From NCBI RefSeq assembly GCF_014243445.1, contig NZ_JACLQD010000001.1, forward strand, positions 496,001-560,000: 64,000 nt of DNA. Direction: 5' to 3'. The notes under the pieces are model-generated. The model was not told the DNA's origin. It was given only the letters and a program-made list of their open reading frames with translations, and made no database searches. A program made the position numbers and the translations under genes. Position 1 is the first letter of the stretch. Each line of letters begins with the position of its first letter. Of this stretch, positions 27,158 through 35,782 are shown in pieces. The DNA is from Paragemmobacter straminiformis (GTDB lineage: Bacteria; Pseudomonadota; Alphaproteobacteria; Rhodobacterales; Rhodobacteraceae).

Positions 27158-29663
27158 GGGGACGGTGTTTGGCCCAAAGCCGCAGCAGCGCCCTTTGCGC
27201 GGCAAAGGCCAGAAGGCCGATCCCGATGCCGCCCGCGACCGACAGGGACGAGAAGAGCCATGCCGGCATGTCCGCGACAAAGGGGGCAAGCAGCAGGTTC
27301 GGCACGAAGCGGTGCGTCAGGTAGATCAGGTAGCTTGCCCCCGCCACGGCCAGCACGGGCCGCAGCGCCCAAGCCGGAAGGCGCATCTGCGGCACGAAGA
27401 GGAGCAGGGCGATCACCGCAAGGACAGAGCCGTATTTGAGCCATGCCCCGTACCAGTTGCCACCGTAGAGTGCGACGAGCGCCAGCACGGGCGCGGCAAG
27501 GGCAAGCACCAGAAGCCGCTGCCGCCCCCGCGCCACACCGACAAGCCAGCCGAGCGCTGCAAGGTAAAGCACCCATGCCAGCGTAAAGATCCGCTGGCCG
27601 CCGATATCCCAGACCAGCGGAAAGACGAAGCGCAAGGCCAGCGCCCCGCCTAGGAACCACAGCCCGAAGCGGAACGGATCGCGCCCGATCAGGCGGCGCA
27701 GTGGCGGAAGCATCACCAGCACGGCCAGAACCAGCATCATCTGGGCGAAGGCCTCGACGAACCAATAGAGGAACGGCAGCCGGTCGAAGGTTGCGGGCGC
27801 GCCGATGCCGAAGTTCGACACCAGCAGCGCCGAACCCCAAGGGATTTGCCCCCAAGCCACGGCGTAACCTGCAAGGATCAGGTAATAGGGGGCCAGCACA
27901 CGGCCCAAGGGGCGCAGCAGATGGCCCACACGCCCCTCGGCCATCGCCGCACGCTGGAACCGCGCCAGCATCAGGCCGATCAGCACGACCATCACCGCAG
28001 CCCCGCCGTAAAGCGGCCAAAGCGTCTCGTGCGTCAGCACGACGGCGAGAACGGCGAGCGCCCGCATGACCAGCGCGGTATCGACGGTCGCAACCTTGGG
28101 CACGGGTGCCGTGGCGAGCGCCGCGAGGCGGGCGACGGACATGGCCTCCCACCCTTCGGGCAGATGGCCGAGGCGCGTTTCCAGCACCATCGCCAATTCG
28201 ACATGGCGCAGGGAATCGCCGCCCAAGGCCGCGAAACTGTCGTCAGGTGATACGATGACAGGGTGGAACACCTGCGCGAAGGCTTGCGCGATATCCGTCG
28301 CCGCAACCTCGGGGCCGGACGCGAGGCGGGGGTAATCGATCTTGCCATTCGCAAGGCGGGGCAACGAGGGCATGTGGCGCAGCGAGACATGCCGCGCGGT
28401 GAGGCCGGTCAAGCCTGCCACGACGGATGCCACATCCGCCTGCCCTTCGGCTGCCACGCAAAGCCGCGTGTCATCGCCCCAGACAGCGGCGGGAATGCCC
28501 CGTTCGGCCAAGGCGGCCTCGACGGCGTCATGCCCGATCCGCAGGCCCGCGATCTTGGACATGCGCCGTGCGCGCCCCGTGATGCGGAACAGGCCGTCCG
28601 GCCCGATCTCGGCCAGATCGCCTGTCGCCAAGGCGCCGACCTCGGACCCGCGCGCAAGGTCGGCGCGGTCCGTGGCATAGCCCATCATCACGCCCGGCCC
28701 GTCATAGACCAACTCGCCATCGCGCAGCGACAGGCGCCCGCCCGGAACCGCCACGCCGATCACACCGTGCTTTTCGACCCGCGCCGCCTGTTCGGGCGGA
28801 AGATAGGCGATCCGCGCCGTGGCTTCGGTTTGACCGTACATTGCCAGAAACCGCCCGCCCCGCGCCGCCATCATCCGGCCGAGTTGGCGCATCCGCGCCA
28901 CGGGCATCGCCCCCCCCGCCGAGGTGAGAAGGCGAAGATCGGGCAGATCGGCCTGATCGAAGCCAAGCCGCGCCAAGACCTGATGCCCGTGCGGCACGGC
29001 GGCAAGGCTGGTGGCCCGCACCGCGCGCAGGGCGGCAAGGAAGCCGGGTTGCAGCAACCCGCCTTCGGCCAGCCAGACCGATGCCCCGACCGACAGGTGG
29101 GAATTCAGCACCGAAAGACCGTAGGAATAATGCAGGGGCAGCACGAGCGCCGCCCTTTCGCCCGCCGTCAGCCCCTGAAACGCGGCGATGGCATCGGCGT
29201 TCTCTTGCACCGCGCGCGACGACAGCCGCACCGCCTTGCCATGTCCGGTGCTGCCCGATGTCATCATCACCACGGCCAAATCGGGGTGCAACGCGGGTTT
29301 GTCGCGCCCGTCGAGGACAAGCCGCCAGCGCCCGCCCTGACGTGCAAAGACGGCGTCGGGCTGGAAACGCGACCGGAAACCGGCCACCGCTTCGGCGTCG
29401 GGCAGCAGGGCCACCACATGCCCCGCGCCAAGAGCGCCAAGGTAGGCCGCGACGAAATCGGCCGAGGGTGCAGCCTCGAGCGCCAGAAGCTTGCGCCCGC
29501 CGCCCAGCCGCCGTGCAAAACGCCCTGCCCGTTCGGCAAGATCGGCATAGCTGACCTCGCCCGTCGCGGTGACAAGCGCCACAGCCGCCCCGTGAACGGC
29601 CAGATCACGGGCGAAGCGCGGGGCGAGGGGCAGAGCCCTGTCTGGGGCGGAACGGGCGTTCAT
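27117..29663 (-). CDS. Adenylation - carrier - acyltransferase_3 fusion protein (NRPS-like)
   Basis: 848 residues in three parts. (1) Residues 1-445: AMP-binding adenylation domain with TSGSTGHGK (135-143), YGQTEAT (276-282), TGD (347-349) and the catalytic Lys441 in LANGKIDYP. (2) Residues 455-520: peptidyl or acyl carrier domain with the phosphopantetheine Ser484 in GGDSLRH. (3) Residues 530-848: integral-membrane acyltransferase_3 with RALAVLAVVLTHETL (candidate His545) and about ten helices. This suggests activation of an acid, tethering to the carrier, and transfer to an acceptor at or across the membrane. Acid and acceptor are unknown. It stands alone, leftward. The C-terminus (about ten residues) is encoded by a dispersed repeat and is probably dispensable. 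Confidence 0.87.
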   Translation of the reverse strand: MNARSAPDRALPLAPRFARDLAVHGAAVALVTATGEVSYADLAERAGRFARRLGGGRKLLALEAAPSADFVAAYLGALGAGHVVALLPDAEAVAGFRSRFQPDAVFARQGGRWRLVLDGRDKPALHPDLAVVMMTSGSTGHGKAVRLSSRAVQENADAIAAFQGLTAGERAALVLPLHYSYGLSVLNSHLSVGASVWLAEGGLLQPGFLAALRAVRATSLAAVPHGHQVLARLGFDQADLPDLRLLTSAGGAMPVARMRQLGRMMAARGGRFLAMYGQTEATARIAYLPPEQAARVEKHGVIGVAVPGGRLSLRDGELVYDGPGVMMGYATDRADLARGSEVGALATGDLAEIGPDGLFRITGRARRMSKIAGLRIGHDAVEAALAERGIPAAVWGDDTRLCVAAEGQADVASVVAGLTGLTARHVSLRHMPSLPRLANGKIDYPRLASGPEVAATDIAQAFAQVFHPVIVSPDDSFAALGGDSLRHVELAMVLETRLGHLPEGWEAMSVARLAALATAPVPKVATVDTALVMRALAVLAVVLTHETLWPLYGGAAVMVVLIGLMLARFQRAAMAEGRVGHLLRPLGRVLAPYYLILAGYAVAWGQIPWGSALLVSNFGIGAPATFDRLPFLYWFVEAFAQMMLVLAVLVMLPPLRRLIGRDPFRFGLWFLGGALALRFVFPLVWDIGGQRIFTLAWVLYLAALGWLVGVARGRQRLLVLALAAPVLALVALYGGNWYGAWLKYGSVLAVIALLLFVPQMRLPAWALRPVLAVAGASYLIYLTHRFVPNLLLAPFVADMPAWLFSSLSVAGGIGIGLLAFAAQRALLRLWAKHRPPLHPWTNTLGARG

Positions 29664-29813
29664 CGGGGCCTCGTACTAAAACCTAGCGTTTCAGTCAACA
29701 AATTCTTACCCGCCGCTTTGCCCTGCACATCCGCCTTCCCTCTTTCCTTCCGCCCCGCCCCCGTGTAATCCCCGCCCCTTGACCGAACCCCGCGAAACCG
29801 ACCGGAGCCTCAC

Positions 29814-30602
29814 ATGCAAGGCAGCGCCAACCTCAACCTGATGATCAAGGCCGCCCGCAAGGCTGGCCGCAGCCTCGTGAAAGACTTCCGCGAGGTCGAG
29901 AACCTTCAGGTCTCGTCCAAGGGCCCCGGCGATTTCGTCAGCCGCGCCGACCGCGAGGCGGAGCGGATCATCAAGGAAGACCTGCTCGGCGCGCGTCCGA
30001 CCTATGGTTGGCTGGGCGAGGAGACCGGCGAGACGGAAGGCGCCGATCCGACCCGCCGCTGGATCGTCGACCCGCTGGACGGAACCACCAACTTCCTGCA
30101 CGGCCTGCCGCATTGGGCTGTCTCGATCGCGCTGGAACACAAGGGCGAGATCGTCTCGGCCGTGGTGTTCGATGCCGCAAAGGACGAGATGTTCTGGGCG
30201 GAAAAGGGCGCGGGGGCCTGGTTGAACGACAGCCGCATGCGCGTGTCGGGGCGGCGCAACATGGTGGAAGCGGTTTTCGCGACGGGCGTGCCCTTCGGCG
30301 CCAAATCGACCCTGCCTGCCACGATGCAGGACCTTGCCCGCCTGATGCCCGCCTGTGCGGGTGTGCGGCGCTGGGGGGCTGCGGCGCTCGATCTCGCCTA
30401 TGTCGCGGCTGGCCGTTATGACGGCTATTGGGAACGCGAGTTGAAAGCCTGGGACATCGCTGCCGGTCTGTTGCTGGTGAAAGAGGCGGGCGGCTTTGTT
30501 TCGGCCATCCGCGATGGCGACGAACCGCTGGTCAAAGGCTCGGTCATTTGCGGGAACGAAGGGTTGTTCGAACCCTTCCGCAAGATCATCCGCGGCGAGT
30601 AA
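29814..30602 (+). CDS. suhB: Inositol monophosphatase family protein
   Basis: 262-residue Mg-dependent, Li-sensitive phosphatase fold. Metal ligands are visible: Glu69-Glu70 in GEETGE, Asp86 in DPLDGTTNFLHG, and the C-terminal WDIAAGLLLVKEAGG with the third Asp. It hydrolyses inositol-1-phosphate or related sugar phosphates; SuhB homologues also bind RNA polymerase in some bacteria. The substrate cannot be told from sequence. It is monocistronic, rightward, with the fusion gene diverging upstream and the rhomboid gene converging downstream. A second family member (HisN-like) lies at 62049. Confidence 0.92.
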   Translation: MQGSANLNLMIKAARKAGRSLVKDFREVENLQVSSKGPGDFVSRADREAERIIKEDLLGARPTYGWLGEETGETEGADPTRRWIVDPLDGTTNFLHGLPHWAVSIALEHKGEIVSAVVFDAAKDEMFWAEKGAGAWLNDSRMRVSGRRNMVEAVFATGVPFGAKSTLPATMQDLARLMPACAGVRRWGAAALDLAYVAAGRYDGYWERELKAWDIAAGLLLVKEAGGFVSAIRDGDEPLVKGSVICGNEGLFEPFRKIIRGE

Positions 30603-30757
30603 ATCCCGCACGCGCGGGGTTTGCACGGGGCCCACACGGGGGGCCATGCGCCCGCCCTGCGCCGCGTTCGGCGGCGCTTTGCGCAGGACAGTCCGATCCG
30701 TGAGATGCGGGTCAACGCACTGATCTTGCTTCGCTTTGTCCCGATTTCTATTGCGCC

Positions 30758-30797
30758 GCGCGTCGGGCCGAATGGCCTGAAGCGGCGCGTCGGGCCG
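30758..30797. repeat. 13-bp direct repeat between suhB and the rhomboid gene
   Basis: GCGCGTCGGGCCG occurs at 30758-30770 and again at 30785-30797, 27 bp apart, in the 197-bp gap between convergent genes. No gene or strong terminator is visible in this gap. The significance is unknown. Confidence 0.4.
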
Positions 30798-30799
30798 CT

Positions 30800-31537
30800 T
30801 TAACGCCGCCCGCCCCAAGGCCCCCGATCCGAAGGAAGCGGCCGCCGCACCACGCGCGGCAGGCGGCTTTGAACCAAGGGATATTCCGCGACCGGATGGG
30901 GCGGCAGGCCGTGGTTGGCAGACCAGAACCCTGTTCCACCCAGCCGCAGGAAAACCGGCACGGCGAGAGCGAGTCCGGCGAGGAAGCCGCCGACATGCGC
31001 CCAATAGGCGACGCCGTCTGCATCGGTCGGGGTCATGGCTCCGCTGCCGAGCTGGAGTGCGAACCACACGCCCAGAACCACCCATGCCGGAATGGGGAAG
31101 ATACGGAAAAATATGATGAAAATGAACAGGACATCCACCCGCGCGCGGGGGTAGAGCAGCAGGTATCCCCCCATCACACCCGCTATGGCGCCAGAGGCCC
31201 CGACCATCGGCACGCCCGAGGCGGGGTCGTCGAGAACCTGCGCCAGAGCGGCGGCGATGCCCGAGGCAAGGTAGAAGCCGAGGAAGGGGCCGTGGCCCAT
31301 CCGGTCTTCGAGGTTGTCACCGAATACGTGCAAAAACAACATGTTACCCAAGAGATGCATCCAGCCGCCGTGCAGGAACATGCTGGTCAGGAAGGTTTCG
31401 TATCCTTGGCCATAGGCGATGCGGGCGGGAACGAGGCCCCAGCCCATGAAGAACCGCGCCACGGCCTGATCCGAGGGCAGGCCGAGCCAATAGGACAGGA
31501 ATATCAGACAGTTAAGCCCGATCAGCAGGCGCGTCAC
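30800..31537 (-). CDS. Rhomboid-family intramembrane serine protease
   Basis: 245 residues with six predicted membrane helices. The catalytic serine is Ser115 in GASGAIAGVMGGY, and the histidine is His181 in YWAHVGGFLAGL. The oxyanion HxxxN pair is His61/Asn65 in HGGWMHLLGNMLFLH. It should cleave membrane-spanning substrates within the inner membrane; the target is unknown. The C-terminal 45 residues are an Arg/Pro-rich cytoplasmic tail. I used the GTG at 31537, as no in-frame ATG with a good ribosome binding site precedes it. It lies downstream of putA and the 12-bp repeat array on the same strand. Confidence 0.9.
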   Translation of the reverse strand: MTRLLIGLNCLIFLSYWLGLPSDQAVARFFMGWGLVPARIAYGQGYETFLTSMFLHGGWMHLLGNMLFLHVFGDNLEDRMGHGPFLGFYLASGIAAALAQVLDDPASGVPMVGASGAIAGVMGGYLLLYPRARVDVLFIFIIFFRIFPIPAWVVLGVWFALQLGSGAMTPTDADGVAYWAHVGGFLAGLALAVPVFLRLGGTGFWSANHGLPPHPVAEYPLVQSRLPRVVRRPLPSDRGPWGGRR

Positions 31538-31703
31538 ATGGGGGGGTGCGCCCCGAGGGGTTATGGTCGCGGATCGGGAACATGGGGTGCAGGCTTTCCC
31601 ATCGCGGCGCGGGGGTCAAGGGGTGCCGCGCAGGCGCAGACGGGGCGGTCCGCGCGGATGCACAGGGCATGCACAGTCTGACACGGCCGCATTAACCGCC
31701 GCT

Positions 31704-32168
31704 TTACCCTACCCGGCGGCACAGAGGACGGCGGAGGACGGGCCGAAGGGTGGGACGCAGGACGGGCGGCAGGACGGGTCGGAGGACGCGACGCAGGACG
31801 GGCCGAAGGACGGGACGCAGCACGGGACGGAGGACGGACCGCAGGACGGGCCGCAGCACGGGCCGAAGGACGGGACGCAGCATGGGACGCAGCACGGGAC
31901 GGAGGACCGACCGCAGGACGGGCCGCAGAACGGGCCGAAGGACGGGACGCAGCATGGGACGCAGCACGGGACGGAGGACGGGACGGAGGACGGACCGCAG
32001 GACGGGACGCAGCACGGGCCGAAGGACGGGACGCAGGACGGGACGGAGGACGGGACGCAGCACGGGCGGCAGGACGGACCGCAGGACGGGAAACAGAACG
32101 CGCCGCAGCACGGGCGGCGGGACGGGACGGAGGACAGGACACAGAACGCGGCGCACGGCTGGCCGCAA
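31704..32168 (-). CDS. Putative Val-Leu-Arg-Pro tetrapeptide-repeat ORF
   Basis: Leftward frame of up to 154 residues, most of it (VLRP)n with some S, P, M or C replacements, encoded by the 12-bp array. Most base differences between units fall at codon third positions in this frame and leave Val, Leu, Arg and Pro unchanged. The reading is highly cationic (about one Arg per four residues) with a regular Pro, so no ordinary globular fold is expected. Weak points: the start would be TTG at 32168 or GTG at 32156, just after an in-frame TGA, with only a poor GGTGAG ribosome site. No homologue is known to me, and other frames through the array are also open. Treat it as a candidate only. Confidence 0.3.
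   Translation of the reverse strand: MRPAVRRVLCPVLRPVPPPVLRRVLFPVLRSVLPPVLRPVLRPVLRPVLRPVLRPVLRSVLRPVLRPVLRPMLRPVLRPVLRPVLRSVLRPVLRPMLRPVLRPVLRPVLRSVLRPVLRPVLRPVLRRVLRPVLPPVLRPTLRPVLRRPLCRRVG
31738..32157. repeat. 35-copy 12-bp tandem repeat array
   Basis: Exactly 420 bp of consecutive 12-bp units with consensus ACGGGACGCAGG, no insertions or deletions, and base substitutions only. Substitutions concentrate at unit positions 6, 9 and 12. Certain variants recur in order (the GCCGAAGG-ending unit appears at units 1, 6, 11, 17 and 24), giving a higher-order period of 60-72 bp. One strand is purine-rich with regularly spaced GGG and GG tracts. It occupies most of the 700-bp gap between putA and the rhomboid gene; flanks on each side are degenerate. 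Confidence 0.95.
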
Positions 32169-32237
32169 AACTCACCACATGCACGGGCCGCAAAACGCGC
32201 CGCAGCGGGTATGGCCGCTGCGGCGCGCTTTGCGGGA

Positions 32238-35200
32238 CTAGGCTTCGGACACGGCGACGAGCAGTTGTGCGTTGCCGCCCGATGCCGTGGTGTCGATGCA
32301 GACGTGCCGTTCGAGCCGCGCGTGGCCCGCATCGGGCCTGCCCACCAGCGGCAGGATCGGGCCTTGGCGCGCGGCCAGTGCCTGCGCATAGGCGCGCCCC
32401 GTTGCCGCGTCACCCCACCAGAGCGCGCCGGAAATCCCGCCGATCCGGGCGAGAACCCCGGGCGCGAGCGAGGGGGCTTCCACCGCCTGCCCGCCAAGGG
32501 CGCGCACGGCTTCGGCCTGCTGCACCGCCGCCGCCTCGGACGGGCCGAGGCAGAGAAGCGGCGCCCGCGCTTCGGAGCCGAGACGGTTCGATTCGCCCGT
32601 GGGGCCGGGCAGATCCTGACCTTCGGGCTTTGGCACGGCATGGGGGGCGCGCAGGGCGGCCATTACCTCGGCCTCGGCCGCGATGCGGCCGGCGGCAACG
32701 GTCACGTCAACCGGGGCCGAGGCGAACCGCGCGAGATAATCCGGCCCGCCCGCTTTCGGCCCCGTGCCGGAAAGCCCCTCGCCGCCGAAGGGCTGGCTGC
32801 CCACGACCGCGCCGATCTGGTTGCGGTTGACGTAGATGTTGCCGACCCGCACGCGGCTGACGATGCGCTGGACGCGGTCGTCGATGCGGGTGTGCAGGCC
32901 AAAGGTCAGCCCGTAGCCGGTGGCGTTGATCGCATCGACCACGGCGTCGATCTCGGCCGCCCTGAAGCGGGCGACATGCAGGACGGGGCCGAAAATCTCG
33001 CCCGGGAGATCGGCGATGCCGCCGACGCGAATGACGGTCGGGCCGACGAAGCAGCCTGCGGGGGCGGGCATCTCGTGCATCACGCGCCCTTCGGCGCGCG
33101 CGCGGGCGATATAGGCTGCGATGCCGGCCTGTGCTTCGGCGTCGATCACGGGGCCGACGTCGGTTGCAAGCTGCCACGGATCGCCCAGCGCCAGTTCCTG
33201 CATGGCGCCGAAAAGCATCTCTTCCACCGCTTCGGCCACATCCTCTTGCACGTAAAGGCAGCGCAGGGCCGAGCAGCGTTGCCCCGCCGACTGGAAGCTT
33301 GAGGCCAGAACGTCGCGCACGGCCTGTTCCGGCAGGGCCGTCGAGTCGACGATCATGGCGTTGAGGCCGCCTGTCTCGGCAATCAGCGGGGCGGTCGGGT
33401 CAAGATGTTCGGCCATCGCGCGGCGGATCAGCAGTGCCGTCTCGGTCGATCCGGTGAAGGCCACGCCCTTGACGCGCGGATCGCTTGTCAGGGCGCGCCC
33501 GACCACCGCACCGTCGCCGGGCAGGAATTGCAGGGCGGTCGCGGGAACGCCCGCCTTGTGCAGTAGGCCGATTGCCAAGGCCGCGATCAGCGGGGTCTGT
33601 TCGGCGGGTTTTGCCAGAACCGCATTGCCTGCGGCCAGCGCCGCCGCGACCTGCCCCGTGAAGATCGCAAGCGGGAAGTTCCACGGCGAGATGCAGGTGA
33701 ACAGGCCGCGCGCGGGCTGGGACAGCGCCGCAGCGCCCGATGCGTAGTAGCGCAGGAAATCCACCGCCTCGCGCAATTCGCCCACGGCATCGGCGAGGGT
33801 CTTGCCTGACTCGCGCGCGAGAAGGGCGAAGATGCGGCCGTATTCGGCTTCATACAGGTCGGCGGCGCGGTTCAGGACGGCGGCGCGTTCGGCGGGGGCG
33901 GCCGACCAGGGTTCGGCCAGACGCAGGGCGGTTTCGACATCGGGGGTCGCGGCATCGACGACATGGCCGACCAAGGCGCCTGTCGCGGGGTTGCGGACCT
34001 CGTGCCGGATGCCGCCGGCGGTGCGTCCGGCCAGCATCGGCGCGGCCTCGAACAGGGCGGTGGCATGGGGGGTGCGCGCGGTCTCGATCGCGGCGAGGTC
34101 GAGCGCGTCGGTCAGGTCCCAGCCTTTGGAATTGGCCCGCGCCCCGAAGAGGCCCGGCCCCGTCTTGATGGCCGCCGAAGGCACGTTCGCCATCGCCTCC
34201 ATCGCGGTGAGCGGGCAGGTTGCGACGGTTTCGGGCGGGACATCCGCGTTCACGATCTGGTTGACGAAGGACGAGTTCGCGCCGTTTTCAAGCAGACGCC
34301 GCACCAGATAGGCCAAGAGATCGCGATGCGCCCCGACGGGGGCGTAGATGCGGCAGCGGGTGGCGTTGTCGGTCAGCACGATGTCGTGCAGGCGTTCGCC
34401 CATGCCGTGCAGGCGCTGGAATTCGAAGGCCCGCTTGTCGGTTGCCATGTCGAGGATTGCGGCGACCGTATGGGCGTTGTGGGTGGCGAATTGCGGATAG
34501 ATGCGGTCGGCCATGCCCAGAAGTTTGCGGGCGTTGGCGATGTAGGAGACGTCGGTCGCCTGCTTGCGGGTGAAAACGGGAAAGCTGGTCAGGCCCAGCA
34601 CTTGCGCCCGCTTCACCTCGGCGTCCCAATAGGCGCCTTTGACCAGACGCACCATGATCTTGCGGTCAAGACGGTTGGCCAGATCGTAGAGCCAGTCGAT
34701 CACCGCGCCCGCGCGTCGCCCGTAGGCCTGCACGACCACGCCGAAACCGTCCCAGCCCTTGAGCGCGGGGTCGGACAGCACGGCTTCGATCACCTCGAGC
34801 GAGAGGGCGAGGCGGTCGGCTTCCTCGGCGTCGATGTTGAAGCCAAGACCCGCGGCCTTGGCCAATCCGGCGAGGGCGCGGACGCGCGGGACGAGTTCTT
34901 CCATGACCCGCGCGCGCTTTGCGACCTCGTATCGCGGATGCAGGGCGGAGAGTTTGACCGAGATGCCCGGATTGGCGCGGATGTCATCGCCCTTGGCGGC
35001 GGCGGCGATGGCCGTGATCGCCTTGGAATAGGACAGGTGGTAGCGGCGCGCGTCGGCTTCGGTGCGCGCGGCCTCGCCCAGCATGTCGTAGCTGTAGCTG
35101 TAGCCCTTGGCTTCGAGTTCGCTGGCGCGCTTCATCGCCGCCTCGATGGTTTCGCCAAGCACGAACTGGCGGCCCATCTCTTTCATCGCCTGCGCGACAG

Positions 35201-35678
35201 CGCGGCGGATGACGGGTTCGCCAAGGCGTTTGACGGCGGCGCGCAGGTGGCCCACGACGCTGGGTTCGCGGTCTTCCAGAACCTTGCCCGTCAGCATCAG
35301 CGCCCAGGTCGAGGCGTTGACGAGGCTCGAGGCCGATCGGCCGAGGTGACGCCCCCAGTCGGAGGGCGCGATCTTGTCCTCGATCAGGGCATCCATCGTT
35401 TCGGCGTCGGGCACGCGCAAGAGCGCCTCGGCCAGACACATGAGGGCGATGCCCTCTTCGGTCGAAAGGCCGTATTCGGCAAGGAACACTTCCATCAGGC
35501 CGGGCTTGACGCTGTCGCGGATGCGGCGCACCAGATCGGCCCCTGACGCCGAGATCCGCGCCCGCGCGGCGGTGTCGAGGGCGGCCGCGGCGATCAGGCT
35601 TCGGTCCAGTGCGGCCTCGTCGGCGAGGGCGCCGCCCTCGATGATGGTCCACGGTGTCACAGTTGCGTCGCGGGGCAT
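32238..35678 (-). CDS. putA: Bifunctional proline dehydrogenase / L-glutamate gamma-semialdehyde dehydrogenase
   Basis: 1146 residues, the two-domain PutA without an N-terminal ribbon-helix-helix. The PRODH barrel (FAD) spans about residues 80-470, with QAYGRRA, RLVKGAYWDAEVK and the R-I/L-Y-rich region. The P5C dehydrogenase half spans about 550-1000, with SPWNFPLAIFTGQ, ETGGLNAMIVDS (Glu) and the catalytic Cys in FQSAGQRCSALR. It converts proline to glutamate in two channelled steps at the inner membrane. It is divergent from a Lrp-type gene that probably regulates it. AAAGGAATATT precedes the ATG. The last 150 residues are Ala-rich and poorly conserved-looking. Confidence 0.96.
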   Translation of the reverse strand: MPRDATVTPWTIIEGGALADEAALDRSLIAAAALDTAARARISASGADLVRRIRDSVKPGLMEVFLAEYGLSTEEGIALMCLAEALLRVPDAETMDALIEDKIAPSDWGRHLGRSASSLVNASTWALMLTGKVLEDREPSVVGHLRAAVKRLGEPVIRRAVAQAMKEMGRQFVLGETIEAAMKRASELEAKGYSYSYDMLGEAARTEADARRYHLSYSKAITAIAAAAKGDDIRANPGISVKLSALHPRYEVAKRARVMEELVPRVRALAGLAKAAGLGFNIDAEEADRLALSLEVIEAVLSDPALKGWDGFGVVVQAYGRRAGAVIDWLYDLANRLDRKIMVRLVKGAYWDAEVKRAQVLGLTSFPVFTRKQATDVSYIANARKLLGMADRIYPQFATHNAHTVAAILDMATDKRAFEFQRLHGMGERLHDIVLTDNATRCRIYAPVGAHRDLLAYLVRRLLENGANSSFVNQIVNADVPPETVATCPLTAMEAMANVPSAAIKTGPGLFGARANSKGWDLTDALDLAAIETARTPHATALFEAAPMLAGRTAGGIRHEVRNPATGALVGHVVDAATPDVETALRLAEPWSAAPAERAAVLNRAADLYEAEYGRIFALLARESGKTLADAVGELREAVDFLRYYASGAAALSQPARGLFTCISPWNFPLAIFTGQVAAALAAGNAVLAKPAEQTPLIAALAIGLLHKAGVPATALQFLPGDGAVVGRALTSDPRVKGVAFTGSTETALLIRRAMAEHLDPTAPLIAETGGLNAMIVDSTALPEQAVRDVLASSFQSAGQRCSALRCLYVQEDVAEAVEEMLFGAMQELALGDPWQLATDVGPVIDAEAQAGIAAYIARARAEGRVMHEMPAPAGCFVGPTVIRVGGIADLPGEIFGPVLHVARFRAAEIDAVVDAINATGYGLTFGLHTRIDDRVQRIVSRVRVGNIYVNRNQIGAVVGSQPFGGEGLSGTGPKAGGPDYLARFASAPVDVTVAAGRIAAEAEVMAALRAPHAVPKPEGQDLPGPTGESNRLGSEARAPLLCLGPSEAAAVQQAEAVRALGGQAVEAPSLAPGVLARIGGISGALWWGDAATGRAYAQALAARQGPILPLVGRPDAGHARLERHVCIDTTASGGNAQLLVAVSEA

Positions 35679-35700
35679 GGTAATATTCCTTTGTTTCGAC

Positions 35701-35769
35701 TATAATAGCGCAGGTTTAACAGGCCGTTCTCCCCAATGCTGCCGTTTGGGCAGCCGGATCGGCCGTTCT
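35701..35769. promoter_or_regulatory. putA-putR divergent control region
   Basis: GGCCGTTCT occurs twice, at 35722-35730 and 35761-35769. Between them is an inverted repeat GCTGCC-N5-GGCAGC near 35738-35754. TATAAT (35701-35706) and its leftward reading TATTAT form a candidate -10 for putA, about 25 bp before its start. The pattern would suit an Lrp-family octamer touching several phased sites (inference). Confidence 0.5.
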
Positions 35770-35782
35770 TGCGGGGTATCCC

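Noticed and set aside
31738-32157. The array as a CRISPR locus
   Set aside because: Units are 12 bp with no spacers, and no cas gene is nearby; it is a simple tandem repeat.
31563-33302. Rightward ORF of 579 codons through the array and the putA 3' end
   Set aside because: It runs antisense to well-supported putA coding sequence; the array lacks stops in most frames, so length alone means nothing.
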